This document shows, in pieces, positions 47,101 to 55,489 of a DNA stretch of 64,000 nucleotides. The notes under the pieces are model-generated. The model ran no database searches. It was not told the DNA's origin and saw nothing but the letters and a program-made list of their open reading frames with translations. The DNA is from Progne subis subis. Taxonomy: Eukaryota > Chordata > Aves > Passeriformes > Hirundinidae. Within the stretch, counting starts at the first letter, position 1. Every line of letters starts with the position of its first letter. The stretch covers positions 372,001 through 436,000 of the forward strand of contig JAKJHU010000066.1 of assembly GCA_022316685.1 (NCBI GenBank). The letters run 5' to 3'. A program made the translations under genes and the position numbers.

Positions 47101-49443
47101 TCACGTGATTCAATGATCAGTGGTTAAAGTGGTGCTTTGGTAGAATAAAACCACAGTGAACTGGGTTGCTTGAGGGGATTTTGCAGGAGACTGGATGGGG
47201 AGAAAAGATGGGGTACAGGAGCTATCCATGAACAGTTGCTCTCTTGATCTTCAGTAACTGAACAAACTGTGAAGCAGAATTACCCAGGGAGAATTATTTG
47301 AATCAATGGTAAGCGTTGGTGCCAAAAAACAAGGGAAAACTCAGATGCCGGAGGTGTGGTTGCTTTCAACTCTTTCCATCACTGGTGGGAAGAGAGCTGC
47401 TTCCAGAGGGAAGGCCAGGTCCGCTGCAGTTGTGTTTGGAGGTGCCAGCAGGACTAGGCTCTCCTTTGGTGCCAGCAGGACTAGGCTCCAAGTGCAGTGA
47501 ACTGGTGCCAGTGCCCACAGCCAGGTCTGAACCAGCTCCTCCTGTGCGCACAAACTAGCAAAGTCCTGGGATTTGAGGAGAGCAGGGGTGCTTTGTTTTC
47601 AGAAACCTCTTTTGGAATTCAAAAGCCTGGTAAGAAAAAATGAAGCTGGTACATCCTTATAAAGCTAAGGAAGGCATTTTTCCCAATTATATTTTAGCAC
47701 TCCTGAGCAGAAGTGATGCTCCTTGTGTTAAAATCACCCTCTACACTAAGAGGACCTTGGCTGTAAAGGCTGTTGATTGAAGGGTGTTTAAAGTAAATTG
47801 GAAGAACTGTGGCAGTTAAACTTGCTGAGAACTTTGGTTCATTGACAGATAAATCTCAAGAAAATGCTAGAAGAATTGTCCCTAACAAATATTATCAAAG
47901 CTCAGGTCTTGGAGAGTTCCAATTTTTGCACCTACCCAAAGCTGCAGGCTGTGTCCAGACCTGAGCTGAGACAGATCAGACAGCTTCAGGGGTAATTATT
48001 GTGGGCTCAGTGGAGAGGGTGATTAGTTTCTTGGTGATACAGGATACCTGGAGGGTGTGAGATAGATCTTTATCAGGATGAGGATGTGGCAGCTTTTAGA
48101 ATCTTTCTGTGTAAGTTGGTATTGTGAAAAGGCTCATCTTATTTCAGTGTACAATTTACACAAAGCGTTGGGATTTTGTGGTTTAAAAGAAAAACAAAAG
48201 GAAGGCATAACCCATAAGCTCTGCATGTGAGAACAAATGTAAGCCAGCTGCAGCACCCTTTTCTTGAATCCTCATCTTGTAAATTGGATTGGAAAGATGT
48301 AGGCAGGTGTAGGACCATGAGGTAGCACTCCTTACTCCTGCTCTGGACCACAGCCATGCTGGGAATTTATGTAGTTTCTCTGCACTGGGGTTAATTCCAA
48401 GATGAGAAAGAATTTTGATATCCCTAACGGAAGCTGAAACACTAACATCCCAATCCTCAGGTCTAGGGGTGATACAGCTTTGTGAAAAGATGAGAGCAAT
48501 CTCTTGGTAAAGAAACGGATGATAAGAAAACAGCAACAATCCAATTCTATATAGGTTGTCTCCTTTTCTCTTGAAATATAATATCAAGAAAATGAAACTT
48601 GGGGGAAAAAAAAAAAAAAGAAAAACCTTTTCTGAAACCTTAAATATAAATCCTTTATTGTAATATAAATCTTTATCCTTTCAATGCATGATTGTATGAG
48701 TCGTCCCTTTTCATTGGGGTGTATTTGCTTCTCAGGCTGATTGATGTCTGTCTTCTCTTTGCCCTGTGTTCTTAGCGCTCTCGTCGTAATTCTTCTGTCC
48801 ATCTTTTCATTGTTCTGTTTAGAAAAAGCACATTCTTAAAGTGCTTTAAAAAAGATGGATATAATCATACAGCGCACCTTTTATAGGGGGGTGTGTGTGT
48901 ATATATATTTTTTCTCCTATATGCATTTAGACTGCTGTGGAGTGGTGGGGGTTTTTGCCAAATAAGATCCCAAAGTATGTACTCAAGGTTTAAAATTCAT
49001 GGGGTGCTTTTTTCCCTTCTTCAGAACCAAAACTTCAAAGGGGTGAGCATCACAGTGCAGTTTTTGCTGAAGACTAATGGAGTGCTTTACATCTGAAGTG
49101 GGCTGCACTGTATGTTGTGTGAAAAACTTGGCTGGCAAATTTTGTATTCAAAAATATCTATTTAATTTGCTTTTCTTTAGCCAATTGAGCTTTACTCTAA
49201 ATGGAATTCAGTAGCACTGCCTGTGTGCATACCAGCAGTTCAGCCCCATCACCAATTAAAGTTAAAACTCAAATACGTATTTTACATAATTCTAAAATAC
49301 TAATTTTTTTGTTGCAAATTACTGATATCTTAAATTCTTACATTTTTTTAACTGATTCCTTCAAATTCTTTCTCCCTTCAGGTAACCTTTTCGACACCAC
49401 AACAGACCACCTGCTAGATGCAAACACAGATTTTTCAGTTTGA
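4864..49443 (+). CDS. BEND7: BEN domain-containing protein 7 (nine coding exons, 430 aa)
   Basis: Joined exons are 4864-4924, 8714-8797, 17776-18075, 23732-23854, 26284-26549, 31339-31564, 36543-36662, 44730-44780 and 49382-49443. They total 1293 bases including TGA. All introns are GT-AG and the frame is kept throughout. Recognition rests on strong similarity to vertebrate BEND7: the basic N-terminus MEFAQRKRSRKSQSFKL, the CCTCNC cysteine cluster (162-167), a short helical heptad-like stretch (168-188), a basic cluster SRKRNKKRK (211-219), and one BEN domain (about 285-391). BEN domains bind DNA and mediate protein contacts in chromatin factors, often repressors. BEND7 itself is poorly characterised, so a nuclear DNA-binding role is inferred. 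The tail after the domain is acidic and short. The start at 4864 has an A at -3 and a G at +4. Longer isoforms cannot be excluded, because the frame stays open upstream to 4417. Confidence 0.93.
4925..8713 (+). other. BEND7: BEND7 intron 1
   Basis: A 3.8 kb intron. Its first part lies in the CpG island, followed by a CT repeat (5095-5124) and T- and C-rich tracts up to about 5270. From 5520 to 6100 the sequence is less repetitive and might hold regulatory elements. I see no transposon tail and no further coding exon. Confidence 0.85.
5095..5124 (+). repeat. (CT)15 microsatellite
   Basis: A pure CT dinucleotide array of 15 units, followed immediately by T-rich runs to about 5190 and a CCCCCCA-type tract near 5245-5270. 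It lies 170 bases into intron 1. Confidence 0.95.
8714..8797 (+). CDS. BEND7: BEND7 coding exon 2
   Basis: An 84-base exon with acceptor TTCCAG and donor GTATGT, phase 1 on both sides. It reads DYHHEIYKISDYSNDVNG and then ETKETQPVFL. This matches the conserved N-terminal segment of BEND7. It has no recognisable domain and is acidic and polar. Its symmetric phase means skipping would keep the frame. Confidence 0.93.
   Translation: MTIMRYIRSLTTAMMLMGRPKKHNQFF
10981..11046 (+). repeat. Short 16-bp tandem repeat
   Basis: The unit TCTCATGTTAGGAGTG occurs twice head to tail (10981-10996 and 10997-11012), followed by shuffled partial copies to about 11046. It looks like replication slippage. Confidence 0.85.
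15441..15475 (+). repeat. CAAA-rich simple repeat
   Basis: Imperfect AACA/CAAA units give an A-rich low-complexity stretch within intron 2. Confidence 0.75.
17317..17345 (+). repeat. Poly(T) tract, 29 bases
   Basis: An uninterrupted T run about 430 bases upstream of exon 3. It is followed by GTAG, so it could act as a decoy pyrimidine tract. It may be length-polymorphic. Confidence 0.95.
17776..18075 (+). CDS. BEND7: BEND7 coding exon 3
   Basis: A 300-base exon coding for residues 49-148, phase 1 at both ends. It opens with GDESREIKKQITGMRRLLND, followed by a charged, probably helical stretch (RIYQRVGKEGEKLKEE). The second half is a Ser/Pro/Gln-rich, likely disordered linker ending QARTVASN. 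The donor is GTATGA. The first half is the best conserved part outside the BEN domain; the linker diverges from mammals. Confidence 0.93.
18076..23731 (+). other. BEND7: BEND7 intron 3
   Basis: A 5.7 kb intron. It contains a minus-strand LTR at about 19925-20303 and otherwise unique sequence with a short GT run near 23371. No additional exon was seen. Confidence 0.85.
19925..20303 (-). mobile_element. Probable solo LTR of an avian endogenous retrovirus
   Basis: Read on the minus strand, the element starts TGTAAC at 20303 and ends with TACA at 19925, the usual TG...CA inverted ends. It has a TATAAAA box at 20082-20076 and an AATAAA signal at 19984-19979 about 95 bases downstream, the order U3-R-U5 expected of an LTR. 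The sequence resembles LTRs I recall as common in songbird genomes. No internal coding region adjoins it. The flanking bases do not show a clear target-site duplication, so the left end is uncertain. The element lies antisense to BEND7. Confidence 0.6.
23732..23854 (+). CDS. BEND7: BEND7 coding exon 4
   Basis: A 123-base exon coding for residues 149-189, phase 1 at both ends. It contains four cysteines in six residues, CCTCNC at 162-167, followed by STLQAILQELKTMRKLMQIQ, which looks like a short amphipathic or coiled-coil helix suited to self-association. The donor GTACAG is weaker than the others in this gene, and a CR1 tail starts about 65 bases into the intron. Confidence 0.93.
23855..26283 (+). 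other. BEND7: BEND7 intron 4
   Basis: A 2.4 kb intron with a short CR1 3' tail near its start. The rest is unique AT-rich sequence without recognisable features. Confidence 0.85.
23920..23990 (+). mobile_element. CR1 LINE, short 3' end
   Basis: The segment ending GGTCCCTTCCAAACCCAAAC and then TTCTCTGATTCTGTGATC is the conserved CR1 3' terminus, with two copies of the terminal ATTCTRTG-type repeat. It is strongly 5'-truncated, to about 70 bases. It begins about 65 bases after the exon 4 donor. Confidence 0.85.
26284..26549 (+). CDS. BEND7: BEND7 coding exon 5
   Basis: A 266-base exon that enters in phase 1 and leaves in phase 0, coding for residues 190-278. It begins VGTQNRQQPPVPLIC. A strongly basic run, SRKRNKKRK at 211-219, is the clearest nuclear localisation signal of the protein. 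The rest is a variable Ser/Glu/Pro-rich linker that ends GFGIILESASSD before the BEN domain. The donor is GTAAGT. Confidence 0.93.
26550..31338 (+). other. BEND7: BEND7 intron 5
   Basis: A 4.8 kb intron with one CR1 copy at about 29036-29584. The rest is AT-rich and shows no coding potential. Confidence 0.85.
29036..29584 (+). mobile_element. CR1 LINE, 3' part
   Basis: About 550 bases of the CR1 end of ORF2 and 3'UTR. Recognisable blocks include the segment coding the end of the reverse transcriptase (GTGAGGCCTCACCTCACAGT onward), the ATTAGGAAAAATTTCTTCC block, the GGAACAGGCTGCCCAGGGAA block, and the end CTATGATTCTATAAT. The reading frame is broken by stops and frameshifts. Inserted in sense orientation to BEND7. 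Confidence 0.93.
31339..31564 (+). CDS. BEND7: BEND7 coding exon 6, first part of BEN domain
   Basis: A 226-base exon, phase 0 in and phase 1 out, coding for residues 279-353. It starts PEVQLAEGFDVFMPKSQLDS and covers the N-terminal helices of the BEN domain, including the hydrophobic core stretch SLLFRKLVCAFFDDKTLANS and the basic loop NGKRKRGLNDNRKGLD that probably faces DNA. It appears nearly identical to mammalian BEND7, the strongest evidence for the assignment. Confidence 0.95.
32488..32735 (+). mobile_element. Divergent CR1 fragment
   Basis: The order of blocks (AGGGGAGGCTGAGAGACCTG, an ACAACTACCTAATGGG block, a GTTGAGCAGTGCAGTAGGGG block and ATCTCCATCCCTGAAAAT) follows the CR1 3' region. 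It is more diverged than the other copies and the terminal repeat is not clear. Confidence 0.7.
34078..35091 (+). mobile_element. CR1 LINE with part of ORF2
   Basis: About 1 kb covering the C-terminal part of the CR1 reverse transcriptase and the 3'UTR. A frame at 34190-34645 still reads a recognisable segment (DLGRLKEWVHVNVLIFN, and later EKDLGVLID) before the frame breaks. A T24 then C6 tract at 34827-34856 interrupts the copy. It ends near TATGTTCCTGTGACA. It is decayed and cannot code for an active enzyme. Confidence 0.92.
34827..34895 (+). repeat. Poly(T)/pyrimidine tract inside CR1
   Basis: T24 is followed by C6, CT units and further T runs. It lies within the decayed CR1 copy and was probably gained after that element inserted. 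Confidence 0.9.
35961..36018 (+). repeat. Long polypyrimidine tract
   Basis: Nearly 58 bases of T with scattered C, ending TTTAG at 36019. It lies about 520 bases upstream of exon 7 and has the form of a strong but unused 3' splice site. Confidence 0.9.
36543..36662 (+). CDS. BEND7: BEND7 coding exon 7, second part of BEN domain
   Basis: A 120-base exon, phase 1 at both ends, coding for residues 354-393. It reads VFTEKYCTANHVDKLPGPRD and then WVQILQDQIKLARRRLKRGS. This is the C-terminal helical half of the BEN domain, ending in a basic helix (KLARRRLKR) likely to contact DNA. Skipping it would keep the frame but break the domain. Confidence 0.95.
38606..38626 (+). repeat. Poly(A) tract, 21 bases
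   Basis: An uninterrupted A run in intron 7. No retroposed gene sequence was recognised on its 5' side. Confidence 0.9.
41150..41231 (+). mobile_element. CR1 LINE, short 3' end
   Basis: GGAGTTGGACTTGCATGATC followed by GGGTCCCTCCCAACTCAGGA and TGTGATTCTGTTCT is a CR1 3' terminus truncated to about 80 bases. Confidence 0.85.
43568..43822 (+). mobile_element. CR1 LINE, 3' end
   Basis: About 255 bases with the blocks TTTACAATGGGGGTGGTGAA, CAGGCTGCTCAGAGAAATGC, CCCCATCCCTGAAATAATTC, GGTTGGACTGGGTGACC and TAAGGTCCCTTCCAACTC, ending ATTATTCTGTGATTTAGTG. Sense orientation in intron 7. Confidence 0.92.
44730..44780 (+). CDS. BEND7: BEND7 coding exon 8 (short, with tandem acceptor)
   Basis: A 51-base exon, phase 1 at both ends, coding for AEATDCDEKPDISLLQT. 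The acceptor is a CAGCAG tandem: using the second AG starts the exon at 44733 and removes one alanine. The donor is GTAAAA. The exon is acidic and follows the BEN domain directly. It was found by frame and by resemblance to the acidic segment after the domain in other BEND7 proteins. Confidence 0.8.
46908..47117 (+). mobile_element. CR1 LINE, 3' end
   Basis: Contains ATTAGGAAAAATTTCTTCCC, CAGGCTGTCCAGGGAAGTGG and CATCCTGGGAGG blocks and ends with a decayed GTGATTCAATGAT tail. It belongs to the same kind of CR1 copy as the one in intron 5. Sense orientation. Confidence 0.9.
47441..47488 (+). repeat. 21-bp direct repeat
   Basis: A 21-base unit containing TGCCAGCAGGACTAGGCTC occurs at 47441-47461 and 47468-47488 without mismatch, 27 bases apart. 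A third shorter match to its start follows near 47505. Confidence 0.85.
49382..49443 (+). CDS. BEND7: BEND7 coding exon 9 (terminal, with stop)
   Basis: After a good pyrimidine tract and acceptor (CTCCCTTCAG), the phase-1 frame gives GNLFDTTTDHLLDANTDFSV and then TGA at 49441. The residues are acidic and Thr/Asp-rich. The exon runs on into a long 3'UTR with poly(A) signals, which supports it as the terminal exon. Other vertebrate isoforms may use a different last exon. Confidence 0.8.
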
Positions 49444-49992
49444 ATTTCACATCCTGCATCAGTGTTCTTAGCGGATAGAAGTATCCTCTCCTTTGAGTAA
49501 TGTTCCTGCAAGCTCAGCATGAGAACTTCAGTGTACCACAAGACATGGGCATCCATACAGTTTTTCTTACAAGTCTATTTTTTTTCCATGAATTTTCCAT
49601 GTAACCTCAAGTAATGAAACCGCCAGATTGCTTCACTATTCTTCATCTTAATTAAGATGATTTCCCTCCGCATCCAATGCATTATTGAATTAGCAGGGTA
49701 TCCACTCTGAGGTCATTCTCTTGCCTGTGTTTCTCCTCCATGATTGTATTTTTCCACATTTGTATGCTTGCCAGCAGTGTTTCACCCTAAACCACACAGA
49801 AGTTGTGACTCTTCCTGTCCCCAGGGACCAGGGTGGCCTCTCTCTCCACCGTGAACCCTGGGGGTTTAATGAGCATCTGACTTGATGAAGCTCTTTGCTT
49901 CTGCAAACCCATTTTCCTTTCCTGGCTGCTGCGGTACCAATGACCAGTCGCACACAGCTCTGATTTAAAAGTCCTTACTGAGTTTAGGAGGA

Positions 49993-49998
49993 AATAAA
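49993..49998 (+). terminator. BEND7: Possible proximal poly(A) signal
   Basis: AATAAA 550 bases after the stop codon. Its use would give a short 3'UTR lacking the Pumilio-type elements. The downstream sequence is not notably GU-rich, so use is uncertain. Confidence 0.35.
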
Positions 49999-50616
49999 GC
50001 AGGATTTCTTCCAGCAGTGCCTCGGTTCCTAATTGCAGCAAGGAGAAGCTATTCATCAAACAATTTACTCTATGTGGTCCTAGTGAGATGGCTCTTGAGC
50101 ATCTTTGTAGTGCAGATTCCTGGAGGTGGTCATTTTACCTTCACTTCTGCCCCCAGCTTGCTCCACCACCTCAATCTCAAAATGTATTAATTTTCTGTTT
50201 TCCAAGAAAGAGGGTCTGCTCGCTGTGATTTTTCAGCCATTGTCCCTGGCAACAATACTCACCTATTTAAAACAACCAAGTCACCTTTCAACTGGCACTG
50301 TATTGATATCTCCGCAGTTAAGACAAGGGAATCGATCAAAAAATTGCACTATGCTCTAAGACACTTGAAAGGGTTGGTCCTTTCAGGTCAGGGCTAAGGT
50401 AAAACCATGTGCAGCCCACCCTGCAACCTTCATTTCTGCACCTTTCATCAGCACTAAATTCACTTTAAAAATGTTGTGAAGAAATCTGGAAGGTCTTACC
50501 TGCAACACCTATTGATCACCAGGCAGTTTGAGCCCGTTTCCTGCAATTCGAGGGAGAGCTTGCTAGAGCCTTTGCCATTGTGTTTCCTTTCCCTGTGTGT
50601 ATCTTATCTTAGGTAC

Positions 50617-50635
50617 TTTTTTTTTTTTTTTTTTT
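50617..50635 (+). repeat. Poly(T) tract in 3'UTR
   Basis: A 19-base T run within the predicted BEND7 3'UTR. In RNA it would be a U tract able to bind proteins such as ELAV/HuR, which is inference only. Confidence 0.9.
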
Positions 50636-51152
50636 GGAAACTATTTGGCCTTTGAGCATCTCAACAGAAGTGCTATTACAGAGTGGGATGGTTTTCAAAA
50701 TATTCAACCTCTTCTTTTAATAATCCTAAAGCCTGTTTCTCAGGTGTCACGGAACACCCACAAATAACACTGAAGCCACCATGAACAGTTTGTTCTCTTG
50801 GCACCTGAGAAACCGGGCTCCCAGCTGTTCCCCACCCACCTTCCATGGACTTTTAGGAATGACCATGTTCTCTCTGAAACTGTGGAATAGATTGAATGTG
50901 CACTGCAAACCTTAAATTTTGAGTCTTTCCTTCCTTCATGGCTCGGAGTTTCCTGCATTGGGCAGGGGGCACCAGTCCGTTGTGTTGTAACCCTTCAACA
51001 ATGAAATCAGAGTTTTGTAAATTTGGAAGATTGCATTTGTGTTTACTTACTGTGACTACTGTTCAGACTTTCTTCAGAAATCTTTTTATAGGGTTTATTA
51101 GAGAGAAGAAAAAAAAATCATTCCATATTTAGGTAAAAATGTCTCAATCTTC

Positions 51153-51181
51153 TGTATATATGTTTTATTAATATGTAAATA
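51153..51181 (+). promoter_or_regulatory. BEND7: Two Pumilio response elements in the 3'UTR
   Basis: TGTATATA at 51153-51160 and TGTAAATA at 51174-51181 both match the UGUANAUA consensus bound by PUM1/PUM2. They lie in an AU-rich stretch 30-60 bases upstream of the AATAAA at 51211. Pumilio binding usually lowers mRNA stability or translation. Confidence 0.6.
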
Positions 51182-51210
51182 TTTAGATATTTTTAAATTA
51201 CTATGTTCTT

Positions 51211-51216
51211 AATAAA
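51211..51216 (+). terminator. BEND7: Poly(A) signal AATAAA
   Basis: A canonical signal at the end of the AU-rich part of the 3'UTR. It is followed by GTTGTGAAATGGTG and GTTGTGTCGTGTT, a plausible GU-rich downstream element. This may be a main cleavage signal. Confidence 0.65.
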
Positions 51217-51311
51217 GCAACAAGGGACTAGTTGTGAAATGGTGTATAACGTTGTGTCGTGTTACCGATCTCTGGGAAATCCTCTTTGTCAGTTCAGAAA
51301 AGAAAACCTAC

Positions 51312-51317
51312 AATAAA
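51312..51317 (+). terminator. BEND7: Distal poly(A) signal AATAAA
   Basis: A second canonical signal about 100 bases further on. Cleavage near 51330 would be followed by a GU-rich stretch (GTGCGTTCCTGTGTTATATG). Either or both signals may be used. Confidence 0.65.
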
Positions 51318-51330
51318 TAACTTTAATTGC

Positions 51331-51987
51331 ATGTGCGTTCCTGTGTTATATGTTGGATTCCTGCATTTTAGAGGAATTACTTTGCCACCAGTGGACTGCA
51401 CATAGGAAAACCCTGAAAGTTACCACCACAATACTATTTTTCCAGCTGGCACAGCCAGAAACCACACTGCCGTGCCAATCACAACAACATCTATATCCAA
51501 TCACGTAATAACTCTTGAGTATTAAGTACTGATATGCTTGAAGTCTAATTTTAATTGAATTAAGTGCCTTCATAATCTGCACTTAAAAGGTTAAGCTCTG
51601 CTTCTATGGAAACAACACACAGGAAGGACAAACCAATACTCATAGGTTGGAGTAGCTGCGAAGATATATGCTTGGTAATTCATTATCACACCCTCATCAA
51701 ATGTTTAGCCTTAGAAAATGCCTTCTGCGAAAATATGTTCCTGGTAATCTTCCATCAATTCCTAGGAGCCAGTGAAGTGAAGTGAAGCAGCAGCTCACCA
51801 CACCTTTTTGGCTTTATGCAAGGAGCACTATGGAGACACTGCTGGTAAAAAGTCTCAGCGAGAGGTTCCTTCACATTTCCGTGGCTGCCCGGATCGGCCG
51901 CAGCCTGGGGCACATCCTGCATCCGCGTGGCGTCACAGGAGCCAGTGCAGCCCTCCCCTCTGGGGGGTGCTGAAAGCATCTCGGTCA
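51331..51987. other. Intergenic, no gene seen
   Basis: Unique sequence between the BEND7 poly(A) site and the first downstream CR1. It includes three tandem AGTGA-type units near 51771-51786. No coding potential was recognised. Confidence 0.7.
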
Positions 51988-52580
51988 CAGATCACAGAAT
52001 GGTTTCGGTTCAAAGGGACCATTAAAGCTCCAACCCCTGCCATGGGCAGGAGCATCTTGCACAAGATGAGATTGGCCAAGGCCCCGTCCAAACTGGTCTT
52101 GAACACTTCCAGGGTTGGAGCCTCCACAGCTTCTCTGGGCAACCTGCTACAGAGCCACACCAACCTCAATGTAAATTTGTTTTTCTTAATATGTAATGTA
52201 AATCTAATCCTCTTAGTTTAAAACTGTTGTCCCTTGTCGTGTCCCTATAGGCTCTTGTAGAAAGTCCCTCTATCTTTCTTACAAGCCCCCTTTAAGTACT
52301 GAAATGCCACTCTAAGGTCTCCTTTTCTCTGAGCTGAGCCCTCCCAGCTCCCTCAGCTGCTCCTCAGACTTATGCTCCAGAACCTTCCCCAGCTTTCTTG
52401 CCCTTCTCTGGACATGCTGCAGCACCTCAATCTCTTTGTTTAGTGGGGAACTCAAAAGTGTCCCCAGGATTCAAGGCCTTAACGGTGCCAAGTTCAGGGG
52501 AACAATCACTGTCACGGTCCTGCTGGTCACCATATTGCTGATACAGGCCAGGATGTTAAAGCGTGGCTTTGTTTGGCTTG
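51988..52580 (-). mobile_element. CR1 LINE, 3' part
   Basis: Read on the minus strand it ends with the CR1 tail (AACCATTCTGTGATCTGTGA). Upstream it shows the usual blocks: the complements of GGGCAACCTGCTACAGAGCC and CATGCTGCAGCACCTCAATC, and of GCTGATACAGGCCAGGATG in the ORF2 end. About 590 bases, frame broken. Confidence 0.93.
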
Positions 52581-55489
52581 TGTTTTTTAAAACAGGGACC
52601 AGGTTCATACACCTGTTGCTTGTAACATTTAAGTGGAGCACCGTAAATTGTGTTTAAGATACAATTATGAGCAAGAAATATTCCCGTGTGCTGCGGTCTG
52701 CACGGCACTAAATCTCATGTGTGCTGCAGAGCCACCAGCACGTGCTGCTGCCAGGCTGCAGGTTCACCTGTGGAAACAGCTTTGGGATGGAGCAAGTGAC
52801 ACTGCCAGCACCCACACCTGAGCTCCAGCCACGCTCCTGCTTCCTTCTGGCCCAGTCAGCCAGTGCATCCCTCCGTCCCGTGTACAGGACACTGGAGATT
52901 AATCCTTTGGGTGAAAAAAATCCTTCTGAAGCTGAAGAGGGAAAAGGATATCCTCCTGGTAACATGAAAGGAAACTGGAGCCTGGGCTTTATAAAAAATA
53001 CATTAATTGCGAAACAAGAAGAAAGTCATCTCAAGTGCCTGTGACATGTTGGTTTAGGAACGGCTGGCTGAGTCTTTCGGGGGAAACACACTGTGTCACA
53101 TCAGAGTGGTTTGGGGATGGGTGGTCCTGCTGCAGCCACCCCTCCTCTAGAGAAACCTTCTCCCCAAAAAGCCTACCCTCTGCTGAGGCCTTGCTGGCAA
53201 GCACATTTCTCCTTTGCTGGGGAAGGGAGGGGGCACAGTCCTAAGAAAAAACCTATGGGGCCACGTCCTAGAGAAAGAGATGTCACCAGCATTTTGCAAG
53301 ACTTTGCAAAAATAACCCCATTGTGCATGTTCTCTCCCAAATCTAAAGCAGCAAAATGCCTTGTAGGAGGTGCTGAGATATCTCTTGTCCCTCCACTGGC
53401 TTTCCCACTGCTTGATCATCCCCACAGCTGGGCTGGGGTGAGCACCTTCACTCCTTCCTGCCACACTGTCATCACAGAGAGTCACGAGAGAGGTTTGTAC
53501 AAGTAGGTCAGGTATGATTTCTCATCCGCCGACTGCTAATAAAAGCCACCGATGTGAAACCTATAACATTATCTGTATAAATAATTTAGCTCCGGTGTGT
53601 AAACAACAATTCTTGTTTTAAAGGTTTAAAAAAAAAACTGAAATAATTCCATCAGCTTTTCCCCCACCCTCCATGCCTATGTTGTTATGCCCAGCTGATA
53701 ACAAGGGCAGAAAATAGCAAATAGTGGGGTAATTTGGAAGTAGGAGGAACATACACCTTGTGTTTCAGCACTGGCTCCTTCCTCCACCCAGATCCTCTGA
53801 GGTGCAGAGGAATCCAGCATAAACTCCTGTTAAAGTGTTCACAATGCCACAGTTGCCCCTGAAGACACCAACAAGCACGAGGTGCAGAGCTTCACCCACC
53901 TCTGCCCAGCCAGAGCCACACAGGTGAGAGTTACCATGGGGGCCCATGGCTGCTGCCTGGCACTGGGCCAGCTTGGGGTGGCAACCATGACCATGGCCAG
54001 AGATGTTCCTTGGCTTTGTCCATCACCAGCACACCCAGGAGAATTGTCATTGTCAGGTGATGCCTGGACAGGTCGGGGTGGATGGAAAAGGCCAACCCAC
54101 ATAGTTCTGCCATCCACTGGCCCTCAGGTGGCCTGGAGGACCTTTCCTACCCCAGGATGGTTCAGCAAATCATATGGACTGCATGTGCACTCCTGCAGAG
54201 GGAAATCAGTCCAGGAGTCTTGAAAAAACCTCACTGGCATCAATGCTCTCACACCACAGGATCCCTGCTCTACTTTTGCCCCATGCTCCAAGCCCTGGAG
54301 ACATCAGGTGAAAGGGTAGAGAAGGATGAGGTGGGCATTTGCATGTTAGGACAGTGTGAGCCCGTGCCAGCTCCCCAACAAGCCACAGGGAAGTTAGCAG
54401 GGATGGATCTGGACTGGAACCAGCATGTGGATATGCCATTACCACGGCTTAGAGAAAGCAAAGATTAATGTAATCATTTAATCCTGAGAGATTTCAGGAT
54501 TCACCGACTGTATCTCATGTCTCCACTCATCACAGCATGGGGAGTGTGTGTAAACTGCTCTACTCTTAGCTAGACCTCTGCTCCCTCCTGATTTCCCTTT
54601 TCCTGAGTTCCTGCACAGGCTCTCAGTGCCCAGCTCTCCTTGCTGCCACATCCCTGCCTCCTGACACAGCTGTGGTAGGCCCTGCCTCACTTCTTGGCTG
54701 GTGAGAATGGTGACATCATCCACCCTTTGCTTTCTTGACTTTTTCCTGGTCATGGCTCCGTCCTCAAAACTGACAGACCTCCACCTCCCTGGCCTGATGC
54801 TGGCAGCACCAGTGGGGTATCCCCTTCCTGCATCTCCATCTACCTGCATGTACTGCCCTGAGCCAAGACTGGGCTGGACACCCTGCAGGGAATGGGGTTT
54901 GTCTCAGGGTTAGAAGTAACCTTTGCCTGCTTCAAATCTGCCCCAACCACCATGGTCTGGCTGGACAACAGAAGAGCGTCAGTGACACCTGATGACTTGC
55001 TGTGGATTTGTCCTTTCTGTCCCTCTGCTCCAGGGTACCACATGTGATCTGACACCATGTAGTCCCATCCTGCTTGGGCCTCCTGCTGCCTTCACTCCTG
55101 GGGCTAAAACACAGACAGAGGCTCCTGAGCAGCCCATGGCTACCCTGCACACCCAGGGGCTGCTGCCAGCTCCCAGGGAATGGCAGTGGATGTGCTGCAT
55201 CCCACAGAGATGGAGTGCTGCTCCAAGACCTCCACATCCTAGATCCTCTGCTCATGAGGACATCATGTTCCCACCTTCATCACCTGGACAGCACAGAGTG
55301 CCAACCCCCAGTGCATCAACAGAGATTTTACATTTAACATTCATTACAAATGAGCTACCACATTGCTCCTTTGCTGCCTTTCACTGAGCATGATGCATCA
55401 TCCCTCATCTCTCATTTAAAGTCCCTTTGGGGAGGCCTTGGAGCAGTGGAGATGCCTGCCTCATCCCAGTGGGATGGTGTACCTGGGGA
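52581..55489. other. Intergenic, no gene seen
   Basis: About 2.9 kb of moderately GC-rich sequence with many short overlapping open frames on both strands and no recognised protein. A stretch at about 53510-53650 is AT-rich and less repetitive, with a forkhead-like TGTAAACAACA at about 53598-53608. Confidence 0.6.

Larger units (their letters stand above)
44781..49381 (+). other. BEND7: BEND7 intron 8
   Basis: A 4.6 kb intron with one CR1 copy (about 46908-47117), a 21-base duplication at 47441-47488 and a poly(A) run at 48606-48619. A GC-richer part at 45600-46140 is open in several frames but resembles no known protein. Confidence 0.8.
49444..51330 (+). other. BEND7: BEND7 3'UTR
   Basis: About 1.9 kb from the stop codon to the distal poly(A) site. 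It contains an upstream AATAAA at 49993, a T19 run at 50617-50635, an AU-rich final 200 bases, two Pumilio-type elements and two distal poly(A) signals. The extent is inferred from the signals; transcripts would be needed to confirm it. Confidence 0.7.

Noticed and set aside
51808..52221. A 137-codon open frame after BEND7
   Set aside because: Its second half is the antisense of a CR1 3'UTR; the first half resembles no protein.
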